Shown: in pieces, positions 15,959 through 22,883 of the stretch | How positions within the stretch are numbered: the first letter of the stretch is position 1 | How the letters are laid out: every line of letters starts with the position of its first letter | Source: Akkermansiaceae bacterium UBA1315 | Lineage (GTDB): Bacteria > Verrucomicrobiota > Verrucomicrobiia > Verrucomicrobiales > Akkermansiaceae | Assembly: GCA_002307065.1 (NCBI GenBank) | Contig: DBTN01000017.1 | Location: 88,034-121,862, forward strand | DNA: 33,829 bases | Reading direction: 5' to 3' | Translations under genes and position numbers: made by a program | Notes under the pieces: generated by a model | The model's input: only the letters and a program-made list of their open reading frames with translations | What the model was told of the DNA's origin: nothing | Database searches by the model: none

Positions 15959-16201
15959 ATGTCCGAGCCTAAAACTGTCCAACGTCGTATTGCGTTCCGC
16001 AAAGCGAACCGCCAAATGCCGCGCCGCCGGCATGATATCCCTGCCGATCAAGTGGTCGCCACCAATCCTGAGCTTCTCACCAAGTTCACGACTGAAACTG
16101 GCAAGATCCTTCCTCGTCGCGTGACCGGTGTTTCTGCCAAGCTTCACCGCAAAATCACCCGCGCGATCAAGCAATCCCGCGCGATCAGCCTTCTTCCTTA
16201 A
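15959..16201 (+). CDS. rpsR: 30S ribosomal protein S18
   Basis: An 80-residue small-subunit protein. The diagnostic core is DQVVATNPELLTKFTTETGKILPRRVTG followed by SAKLHRKITRAIKQSRAISLLP, matching the usual tail of S18 that contacts S6 and 16S rRNA. The gene starts 5 nt after rpmG with no visible Shine-Dalgarno, and a strong hairpin terminator begins 20 nt after its stop. Many bacteria place rpsR beside rpsF and rplI; here the partner is rpmG. Confidence 0.95.
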   Translation: MSEPKTVQRRIAFRKANRQMPRRRHDIPADQVVATNPELLTKFTTETGKILPRRVTGVSAKLHRKITRAIKQSRAISLLP

Positions 16202-16221
16202 TCCGGGAGTTACTTTTATCT

Positions 16222-16259
16222 AAAAGGAGCCTGTCCGAGAAACCGGGCGGGCTCTTTTT
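16222..16259 (+). terminator. Rho-independent terminator between rpsR and folE2 (possible folE2 leader element)
   Basis: AAAAGGAGCC from 16222 pairs with GGCTCTTTTT, and the stem continues inward through GUCC/GGGC pairs to an 8-nt loop (16237-16244). This gives about 15 pairs including three wobbles, with a T tract at 16255-16259. It terminates the rpmG-rpsR transcript but ends only 14 nt before the folE2 ATG, so it may also act as an attenuator. Confidence 0.8.
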
Positions 16260-16273
16260 GTTTTCCTGCGACC

Positions 16274-17056
16274 ATGCTGGAACTCAAAGACACGCAAAAC
16301 GAAGCCGATGATCGGCAAATTCCCATCGACCGAGTCGGCATCAAAGGCCTTCGATTCCCGGTAGATATTCATGATAAAAACGATCGCACCCAACGCTCCG
16401 TTGCGACGGTTGCGTTGACGGTTGATCTTCCTGCGCATTTGAAAGGCACGCACATGAGTCGCTTCGTCGAAGCGCTTCATCAGGATGGCGGTGTTTTAGA
16501 TGTGCGGACGATCGCGGATCTGCCGCGTGACTTGCTCGTCCGCCTCGGTGGAAAAAAGGCGCACGTTGAATTTCATTTTCCGTTTTTCCGATCCAAAGTC
16601 GCTCCGGTTTCCGGCAAAGCGGGTTTGATCGATTGTGACGTGCGTTTCGCGGTGGAAGTCACAGCGGACGGTTCAACCGATTTTGAGCTGACGGTTTTTG
16701 TGCCGGTTGCAACGCTTTGCCCGTGTTCAAAGGCGATCAGCGAACGCGGTGCGCACAATCAGCGGGGGATGGTGACCTTTTCCGTTCGTTCTAGCGAGCC
16801 GCTCTGGATCGAGGATCTGATCGCCATGGCCGAGGAATCTGCCAGTTGCGAACTTTATAGTGTGTTGAAACGCACCGATGAAAAGGCCGTGACCGAACGC
16901 GCTTATGACAATCCGGTTTTTGTCGAAGATCTCGTTAGAAATGTCGCCGCTCGCGCCAACGCCCACCCCGCCATCGTCTGGTACCGGGTGGAAGCGGAGA
17001 ATTTCGAATCGATTCATAATCACAATGCGTACGCGGTGATTGAAAAATCGATTTAA
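16274..17056 (+). CDS. folE2: GTP cyclohydrolase FolE2 (type IB)
   Basis: A 260-residue enzyme making 7,8-dihydroneopterin triphosphate from GTP, the first step of folate and related pterin/queuosine pathways. FolE2 hallmarks are VGIKGLRFPV near the N-terminus, LCPCSKAISERGAHNQRG (148-165) with the metal-ligand Cys149 and His161, and CELYSVLKRTDEKAVTERAYDNPVFVEDLVR (192-222) with the conserved Glu193. Length is normal. FolE2 works with various divalent metals, unlike zinc-dependent FolE, and is often induced under zinc shortage; no Zur box is recognisable here. It starts 14 nt after a strong terminator, so expression needs readthrough or a promoter inside rpsR or the leader. Confidence 0.95.
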   Translation: MLELKDTQNEADDRQIPIDRVGIKGLRFPVDIHDKNDRTQRSVATVALTVDLPAHLKGTHMSRFVEALHQDGGVLDVRTIADLPRDLLVRLGGKKAHVEFHFPFFRSKVAPVSGKAGLIDCDVRFAVEVTADGSTDFELTVFVPVATLCPCSKAISERGAHNQRGMVTFSVRSSEPLWIEDLIAMAEESASCELYSVLKRTDEKAVTERAYDNPVFVEDLVRNVAARANAHPAIVWYRVEAENFESIHNHNAYAVIEKSI

Positions 17057-17075
17057 GTTCGCCGCTCTGATTCGA

Positions 17076-17103
17076 CCCCGGAACCGGTTTTCAGGTTTCG
17101 GGG
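17076..17103 (+). terminator. Hairpin after folE2, likely terminator without a tight T tract
   Basis: Arms CCCCGGAACC and GGTTTCGGGG form a 10-bp stem with one G-U wobble and an 8-nt loop, 20 nt after the folE2 stop. No contiguous T run follows, only a pyrimidine-rich stretch, so efficiency is uncertain. Confidence 0.5.
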
Positions 17104-17276
17104 TGAGTTTCCTCCTCCTTTTCGGCTTTCTGTTCCTGTAGGCGAATTCGGTCATTTTTAGGAGATCGGGAGGGCGCTCGTTGGCTTTCGCGTGGGCTTG
17201 TGGCAGCCGTGCGCCGGGATTTCGCCCCTTTCGAATCTCAGATTGGAAATGGGTGCCGCTTTTCCACTTCATGGAG

Positions 17277-17332
17277 TTGACGCTTTCCCCACAGAGTGCA
17301 CACTTCCGCCGCCGAACGGAACGTCCGTTCCG
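17277..17332 (+). promoter_or_regulatory. Candidate gap promoter and 16-bp inverted repeat
   Basis: TTGACG (17277-17282) and ACACTT (17300-17305), 17 bp apart, are a weak sigma70-like match. Just downstream, CGGAACG and CGTTCCG form a perfect inverted repeat with a 2-nt centre (17317-17332), ending 22 nt before the gap ATG. The palindrome could be an operator or an mRNA hairpin. The rest of the 298-bp folE2-gap interval shows no gene; an in-frame extension of gap to 17181 encodes sequence unlike GAPDH. Confidence 0.3.
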
Positions 17333-17354
17333 GCCTAAGCTCCTGAACACAGTC

Positions 17355-18404
17355 ATGCCAACTACCATCGCCATCAACGGATTCGGCCGCATCGGACGCC
17401 TCGTCTTCCGTGCTCTCGTCGAACAAGGCCACCTCGGAACCACTTTCAACGTCGTCGCCGTCGGTGACATCGTTCCGGCCGACAACCTCGCTTACCTGCT
17501 TAAGTATGACTCCACGCAGGGCAAATTCAACGGCACCGTTTCTTCGAAAAAGTCGAGCCCTGAGCTCGAAGAAGATGACATCATCGTTGTTAACGGCCAC
17601 GAAATCAAAGTCGTAAGCGCACGCAGCCCAGAAGGTCTTCCTTGGAAAGATCTCGGCGTTGAAGTCGTCATCGAGTCGACCGGTTTGTTCACCGAAGCTG
17701 AAAAAGCCAAAGGTCACATCACCGCTGGTGCGAAAAAAGTTATCATCTCCGCTCCTGCAAAAGGCGAAGACGCGACTTTCGTGGTCGGCGTGAACGACGA
17801 AAAATACGATCCGTCGAAGCACCACATCATTTCCAACGCGAGCTGCACGACCAACTGCCTTGCTCCTCTCGTCCACGTTCTTCTCAAAGAAGGTTTTGGC
17901 ATCGAAGAAGGTCTGATGACCACGATCCACTCCTACACCGCGACCCAAAAAACCGTCGACGGTCCTTCGAAGAAGGATTGGAAAGGTGGCCGCAGTGCAG
18001 CGATCAACATCATTCCTTCCACCACCGGTGCAGCAAAAGCCGTCGCACTCGTCTGCCCAGAAGTGGCTGGCAAGCTGACTGGTATGTCGTTCCGTGTTCC
18101 AACTCCTACCGTTTCGGTTGTCGATCTCACCGTTAAAACCACCAAGCCGACCTCCCTTAAGGAAATCACCGCTGCTCTTCAAAAGGCATCGGACACCTAC
18201 CTCAAGGACATCCTGGGTGTCACCGGTGACGAAGTGGTTTCGACCGACTTCATCCACGACAAGCGCTCGTCGATCTTCGATGCCGGTTCCTCGATCGAAC
18301 TGAACTCGACGTTCTTCAAGCTCGTCAGCTGGTATGACAACGAGTGGGGTTATTCCAACCGCGTGATCGACCTTCTCACCGACGTGGTGAAAAAAGGTCT
18401 GTAA
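17355..18404 (+). CDS. gap: Glyceraldehyde-3-phosphate dehydrogenase (type I)
   Basis: A 349-residue glycolytic enzyme that oxidises and phosphorylates glyceraldehyde-3-phosphate to 1,3-bisphosphoglycerate. Signatures are the Rossmann INGFGRIGRLVFRA (7-20), the active-site NASCTTNCLAPL with nucleophile Cys164, the IHSYTATQK block with its His, AAINIIPSTTGAAKA, and the C-terminal WYDNEWGYSNRV. The start at ATG 17355 places the Rossmann motif at the usual distance. Codons lean to C-ending forms (ATC, GTC, CTC, AAC) more than in neighbours, as expected for a highly expressed gene. It is monocistronic, with a strong terminator 27 nt downstream. Asp38 of VAVGDIV suggests NAD preference, by family comparison. 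Confidence 0.97.
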   Translation: MPTTIAINGFGRIGRLVFRALVEQGHLGTTFNVVAVGDIVPADNLAYLLKYDSTQGKFNGTVSSKKSSPELEEDDIIVVNGHEIKVVSARSPEGLPWKDLGVEVVIESTGLFTEAEKAKGHITAGAKKVIISAPAKGEDATFVVGVNDEKYDPSKHHIISNASCTTNCLAPLVHVLLKEGFGIEEGLMTTIHSYTATQKTVDGPSKKDWKGGRSAAINIIPSTTGAAKAVALVCPEVAGKLTGMSFRVPTPTVSVVDLTVKTTKPTSLKEITAALQKASDTYLKDILGVTGDEVVSTDFIHDKRSSIFDAGSSIELNSTFFKLVSWYDNEWGYSNRVIDLLTDVVKKGL

Positions 18405-18430
18405 TTCGGTTTCAATTCCGAGTTTTTACC

Positions 18431-18463
18431 AAGCGGCAACCTGCGAAGGTTGCCGCTTTTTTT
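18431..18463 (+). terminator. Strong rho-independent terminator of gap
   Basis: AGCGGCAACCT and AGGTTGCCGCT form a perfect 11-bp stem around a GCGA (GNRA-type) tetraloop, followed by seven T residues at 18457-18463. It isolates gap from the sucrose genes downstream. Confidence 0.95.
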
Positions 18464-18539
18464 CGGTTTTGAGCGGTTAGATTTCCTGCGCGGGTCGAAA
18501 CCGTTTGTGAAAATCCCCTGATGTGGCAAGGTCAGGACG

Positions 18540-20606
18540 ATGGATATCAAACACGGCGTTCGACTTTTTTGTTCGGACTTGGATGGGACGTTGCTGGGGA
18601 AACCCGATTCAACGGCGGATTTTGTGGTAACTTGGAACGGTCAGGACAAAAAGGATCGTCCAATCCTCGTCTATAGTACCGGTCGACTTCTCAAGGACGC
18701 ACGGCGAATCGTACGTGAGTCAGGCCTGCCCCTTCCGGACTATTTCATCGCTGGGGTGGGAACGACCATTCATCAAGTGGAGACGAACGAGGTGCTTCGC
18801 GAATTTTCCACCATCCTGGATGAAAAATGGGATCTGGATTTGGTGAAAAAAGTGGTTTCCGAATTCGAGGGAATTGAACCCCAGCCGGATGAACAACAGC
18901 ATGAATGGAAATGCAGTTGGTTTTGGCGTGAACGCAGTCGGGAAGAGATCAATTTGCTTCGCAAGGCGCTTGCCGCAGCAGGCGCGGGCGCTCAGGTGAT
19001 TTATTCGTCATCCCGTGATCTCGATATTTTACCAAAACACGCGAACAAAGGAAACTCGCTGGGCTGGTTGTGTGAACGACTTGAAATCAGTTTGGATGAA
19101 GTGATCGTTGCGGGAGATACCGGAAACGACGCGTCCATGTTCCTGCTGCCCGGTGTTCGAGGAATCGCCGTGGAAAACGCGGAGCCTGAGTTGTTAGATG
19201 CACTAATCGAAGCGGATGCCTACCGCTCGCATGGGGTCTGTGCCGCCGGGGTCTTGGAAGGCCTGTGTCACTATGGAGTGTTCGACGGAATTAAGACATG
19301 CGGCACTTCCATTGAAGATCATCCTCACGATCCGGAAATCGTGCGGCTTTTCGAAACCCCGGTGCGAACCGAAGGAAGCGAAGAGGCATTCATTCACACC
19401 GCCTATCAAAAAGCTCTGGAAGCCTTGGAGAAATGCGTGACACCGATGGGTTTCAGCGCGTGTTCAATCGGTGATAACGCCGTGACTGGCACCGATGAAA
19501 ACTATAACAGCGTCTGGGGGCGGGATGGTGCGATGGCGATCACCGGTAGTCTCGCGACTCATGACGACCGCTTCCGCGACTGTCAGCGCGCGACTTTGAA
19601 AACATTGCTGGGCCATCTCGCGGAAAACGGTCAGGTGCCGGCGAATGTCCATATCGCAACCGGGGTCCCGGATTACTCGGGAGTCGGAGGAATCGCTGCA
19701 ATCGATAGCGGAATGTGGGTCGTGATCGCGTTGCATGCGTTTGTTGAAAAGACCCGAGAGATTAAACTTCTTCGCGAATATCGGGAACCGATTTCCAAAG
19801 TGATGCGCTGGCTTGAAGCGCATGATAGCAATCAGGACGGGCTGTTAGAAATTCCGGAGGCGGGTGATTGGATGGATTTGTTCAATCGCAGTTATAATGT
19901 TTTGTATGATGAGGTGCTGTGGTGCCGGGCAAACGTTTGTTATGCGCGCATGATGGAATTGCTGGGCGATAAAGCAGCCGCCAGCCGTTATTTCCTCCGC
20001 GCGGAACGAGTGAAGCAGGCGATTCTCAAACGTTTTTGGCCGACAACCGGCGCATTGCCAGGCTCGGAAGGAACCGTGGGCTTCGACCAAGTGCAGCATG
20101 CGATCGGAGATTCCCGTTATCTTCTGGCTCAGGTGACTCCGTTTTCCTTCGACTGGAGATGTGACATTCCTGGAAACGTCATGGCGTTCCTATACAATGT
20201 TTTGGATATCGAAAAAGCGAAGATTGCTTTCCGGTTCATGTGGGGAGTCGGTGTGAATCAGCCATTTCCAGTGAGGAACTTATATCCGGTCGTAAATGCG
20301 GGAGATCCTGATTGGAAAAGTTATTATACCGTCAATTTGCTGAACCTTCCCAATCATTATCACAATGGAGGTATCTGGGGTTGGGTCGGTGGCCAATGGG
20401 TCCGATTCATCAACCGCTTGGGCTTGCGAGATATCGCGCGGAAGGAACTGCTCAAACTTGCCGAGTTAAACAATCAGGGCATCTATCAGGAATGGGAATT
20501 TAACGAATGGTACCACGGCTTAACCGGTCGGCCTATGGGGAAAGCCTTCCAGGCGTGGTCGGCTTCGGAATTTATTTCGGCGTATCATGAAGTGATGGAT
20601 GACTGA
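18540..20606 (+). CDS. Fusion: sucrose-phosphatase-like HAD phosphatase and invertase-like (GH100-type) glycosidase
   Basis: A 688-residue two-domain protein. Residues 8-250 form a HAD-IIB phosphatase of the sucrose-6-phosphate phosphatase group, with intact CSDLDGTL (11-18; Asp13, Asp15), STGR (46-49), HANKGNS (Lys170) and GDTGND (192-197). Residues 280-688 form an (alpha/alpha)6 glycosidase: WGRDG (326-330), AIDSGMW (387-393), GDWMD (442-446), LPNHYHNGGIW (603-613) and EWYHGLTGRP (656-665). These resemble neutral/alkaline invertases (GH100), with Asp389 and Glu656 at the likely acid and nucleophile positions. An amylo-1,6-glucosidase-like role or a related glucoside substrate remains possible. 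It lies 8 nt upstream of sucrose-phosphate synthase, so the phosphatase half probably acts on sucrose-6-phosphate. The domain calls are firm; the glycosidase substrate is inference. Confidence 0.82.
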   Translation: MDIKHGVRLFCSDLDGTLLGKPDSTADFVVTWNGQDKKDRPILVYSTGRLLKDARRIVRESGLPLPDYFIAGVGTTIHQVETNEVLREFSTILDEKWDLDLVKKVVSEFEGIEPQPDEQQHEWKCSWFWRERSREEINLLRKALAAAGAGAQVIYSSSRDLDILPKHANKGNSLGWLCERLEISLDEVIVAGDTGNDASMFLLPGVRGIAVENAEPELLDALIEADAYRSHGVCAAGVLEGLCHYGVFDGIKTCGTSIEDHPHDPEIVRLFETPVRTEGSEEAFIHTAYQKALEALEKCVTPMGFSACSIGDNAVTGTDENYNSVWGRDGAMAITGSLATHDDRFRDCQRATLKTLLGHLAENGQVPANVHIATGVPDYSGVGGIAAIDSGMWVVIALHAFVEKTREIKLLREYREPISKVMRWLEAHDSNQDGLLEIPEAGDWMDLFNRSYNVLYDEVLWCRANVCYARMMELLGDKAAASRYFLRAERVKQAILKRFWPTTGALPGSEGTVGFDQVQHAIGDSRYLLAQVTPFSFDWRCDIPGNVMAFLYNVLDIEKAKIAFRFMWGVGVNQPFPVRNLYPVVNAGDPDWKSYYTVNLLNLPNHYHNGGIWGWVGGQWVRFINRLGLRDIARKELLKLAELNNQGIYQEWEFNEWYHGLTGRPMGKAFQAWSASEFISAYHEVMDD

Positions 20607-20614
20607 ATAACGTT

Positions 20615-22825
20615 ATGAGTTCTGATACTAAATCTCAATCGACCGCACCTCTGGATCTGGTTCATATATCTCTGCACGGTTTGATCCGTGGAGAAAAACT
20701 TGAACTTGGGCGCGACCCTGACACGGGTGGGCAATGTTTGTATGTGCTTGAACTGGTGAAAGCCCTCGCAGCGGATCCGCAGGTGAAGCGCGTCAGTCTG
20801 CTGACCCGCAAGGTGATCGATCCGAAGCTTTCGTCTGACTATGCGCAGGAACGGGAATCTCTAGGCGGCGGTGCGGAGATCGTGCGGATTGATGCCGGTC
20901 CGAAGCGGTATCTGCGCAAGGAGGTGTTGTGGCGACATCTGGACGCGTTTATCGACAGCACGTTGAGTTATTTTCGCAAGGAACGTCGAGTTCCTGATTT
21001 GATTCACGCCCATTATGCGGATGCCGGTTATGTGGGGCGCCACTTGGCCGCGGTTTTGGGATGTCCGTTTGTGTTCACCGGCCACTCGTTGGGGCGCGTA
21101 AAATTGCAGCGTCTGCTCGATAGCGGAACCGAACCGGAAGATGTTGAAGAACGCTATAATCTGGCGGCGCGTATCGAGGCGGAAGAGTTGAGTCTCGATG
21201 CGGCGAGCTTGGTTTGCACGAGCACGCGGCAGGAAGTTGAGGAACAATATTCGATCTATCACCAATATGCCGAATCCCGGATGCGGGTGATTCCACCAGG
21301 TGTGGATCTATCGCGTTTTGATGGGCCGGGAGATCCCGAGGTGTTGAAACGTGTCGACCAGAGTTTGTCGGTGTTTTTGCGAGATCCTAAACGGCCGCCG
21401 GTTTTGACGATTGCTCGGGCTGATGAGAGAAAGAATTTGCCCGGATTGGTGCGTGCGTTTGCAAAGAATCCATGGCTTCGGGAAAATGCCAATCTCATCG
21501 TCGTCGGTGGCAACCGCGAGACCTTGGCAAAGTTGGCGAATGGTCCGCGTCGGGTCTGGAATGAGCTTTTGCGATCAATCGATGACGCCGGGCTCTATGG
21601 AAACATCGCTTATCCAAAGCGCCACGAATCGAACGAAGTCGCCGGGTTTTATCGCTGGGCGGCAGAGCGGGGCGGAGTTTTTGTGAATCCCGCATTTACC
21701 GAACCTTTTGGCCTGACTCTTTTGGAAGCCGCAGCGGCAGGTTTGCCCTTGGTGGCGACGAACGACGGGGGGCCACGCGATATTTTGGCAAATTGTGAGA
21801 ACGGCACGTTGGTCGATCCGCTCAACGAAGTCGAAATGGGCAAAGCGATCGAAGCGATTCTTTCCGATTCGCAGCATCAGCGGGAGCTTTCTCAGCGCGG
21901 CGCGGCGAATGTCCGCGAACATTATGCGTGGGCGGCTCACGTGAAACAATACCTGAAGGAAATCCGGAATATCCTTCCTTCGGTCAAGCCGCCCCGAACC
22001 AGCGGATCTCAAGGCGCCCTGGTCGCGAACGACCGGTGGGTGGTGATGGATCTGCCGCCGGATATCGAGAACGAACCGGAAGAACTGATCGAGCGGTGGA
22101 GACGGCTTTTCGATGGCGAGGCGGTGGGCTTCGGAGTCGCTACCGGTTTGGCTTACGACGATGCCTGCGAGGTCATTCGGCGGTGTGGAATGCCGCAGCC
22201 GGGATTTATCATTTCCAGTCTTGGGGCGGAAATCCGTTATGGGCACCGCGGAATCGAGGATGCAAAATGGCAGTTGCAGATTGCGGCGCGATGGAACCGA
22301 AGCGGGATTCTTGAAGCCATGGAAGGGACGCCCGGCTTGAGCATGCAGGCTGAGGAATTTCAGCACCGATTCAAAGTTTCCTACCTGATGGATGCGGGAT
22401 ATGCGCCCGGCCGTCAGGCCTTGCAGCGGAAATTGCGCGAAGCGGGCATTGCCGCGAAGGTCATCGTTACCGCTCGCGCCTACGTCGACATCGTTCCCAT
22501 TCGCAGCGGCAAAGATGTCGCGTTACGGTATATCGAAAATAAATGGGGCATTGAGCCGGGCCGGATCTTCTATTTCGGCCGCTACGGAAACGACATCGGG
22601 GCGATGCGGGGGAGAAATCTTTCTGCCTTGCCAGCGGATGCCGATCGTGTGCTGCGGCAGATCAGGCAGCGGCCACGGATTTTTCACGCCAGCCAACCAG
22701 GATTTGCCGGGTTCTTCGAAGGGCTTGAGCATTACCGGTTTCTGGAAGGGGAAAATCCGCCACGCCCGGAGGAAGAACCGATTTCTGCGGACGAATCCAT
22801 CGGTCAAATTGAGCTGCATCCGTGA
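20615..22825 (+). CDS. Sucrose-phosphate synthase with inactive phosphatase-like C-terminal domain
   Basis: A 736-residue enzyme transferring glucose from a nucleotide sugar to fructose-6-phosphate to give sucrose-6-phosphate. The GT4 part spans about 13-455: ISLHGLIRG, LGRDPDTGGQ (31-40), HAHYADAG (131-138), FTGHSLGR (154-161), ADERKN (269-274) and the EX7E block FTEPFGLTLLEA (361-372). Residues 474-710 resemble sucrose-phosphate phosphatase, but the HAD nucleophile motif is VMDLPPD (477-483) instead of DxDxT, and the metal motif is GRYGND (655-660) instead of GDxGND. The domain is therefore probably non-catalytic and structural, as in plant enzymes. An intact phosphatase domain is encoded 8 nt upstream in the fusion gene. 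Sucrose likely serves as a compatible solute or reserve. Confidence 0.9.
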   Translation: MSSDTKSQSTAPLDLVHISLHGLIRGEKLELGRDPDTGGQCLYVLELVKALAADPQVKRVSLLTRKVIDPKLSSDYAQERESLGGGAEIVRIDAGPKRYLRKEVLWRHLDAFIDSTLSYFRKERRVPDLIHAHYADAGYVGRHLAAVLGCPFVFTGHSLGRVKLQRLLDSGTEPEDVEERYNLAARIEAEELSLDAASLVCTSTRQEVEEQYSIYHQYAESRMRVIPPGVDLSRFDGPGDPEVLKRVDQSLSVFLRDPKRPPVLTIARADERKNLPGLVRAFAKNPWLRENANLIVVGGNRETLAKLANGPRRVWNELLRSIDDAGLYGNIAYPKRHESNEVAGFYRWAAERGGVFVNPAFTEPFGLTLLEAAAAGLPLVATNDGGPRDILANCENGTLVDPLNEVEMGKAIEAILSDSQHQRELSQRGAANVREHYAWAAHVKQYLKEIRNILPSVKPPRTSGSQGALVANDRWVVMDLPPDIENEPEELIERWRRLFDGEAVGFGVATGLAYDDACEVIRRCGMPQPGFIISSLGAEIRYGHRGIEDAKWQLQIAARWNRSGILEAMEGTPGLSMQAEEFQHRFKVSYLMDAGYAPGRQALQRKLREAGIAAKVIVTARAYVDIVPIRSGKDVALRYIENKWGIEPGRIFYFGRYGNDIGAMRGRNLSALPADADRVLRQIRQRPRIFHASQPGFAGFFEGLEHYRFLEGENPPRPEEEPISADESIGQIELHP

Positions 22826-22883
22826 GTTGACGAGTCTTGCGCGCGCGCGATGACGGGGTTAGGAAAGCGCAGCAATTTTCCCT

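Noticed and set aside
17238..18257. 339-residue minus-strand open frame opposite gap
   Set aside because: Antisense of GAPDH, whose active-site and Rossmann motifs are complete on the plus strand.
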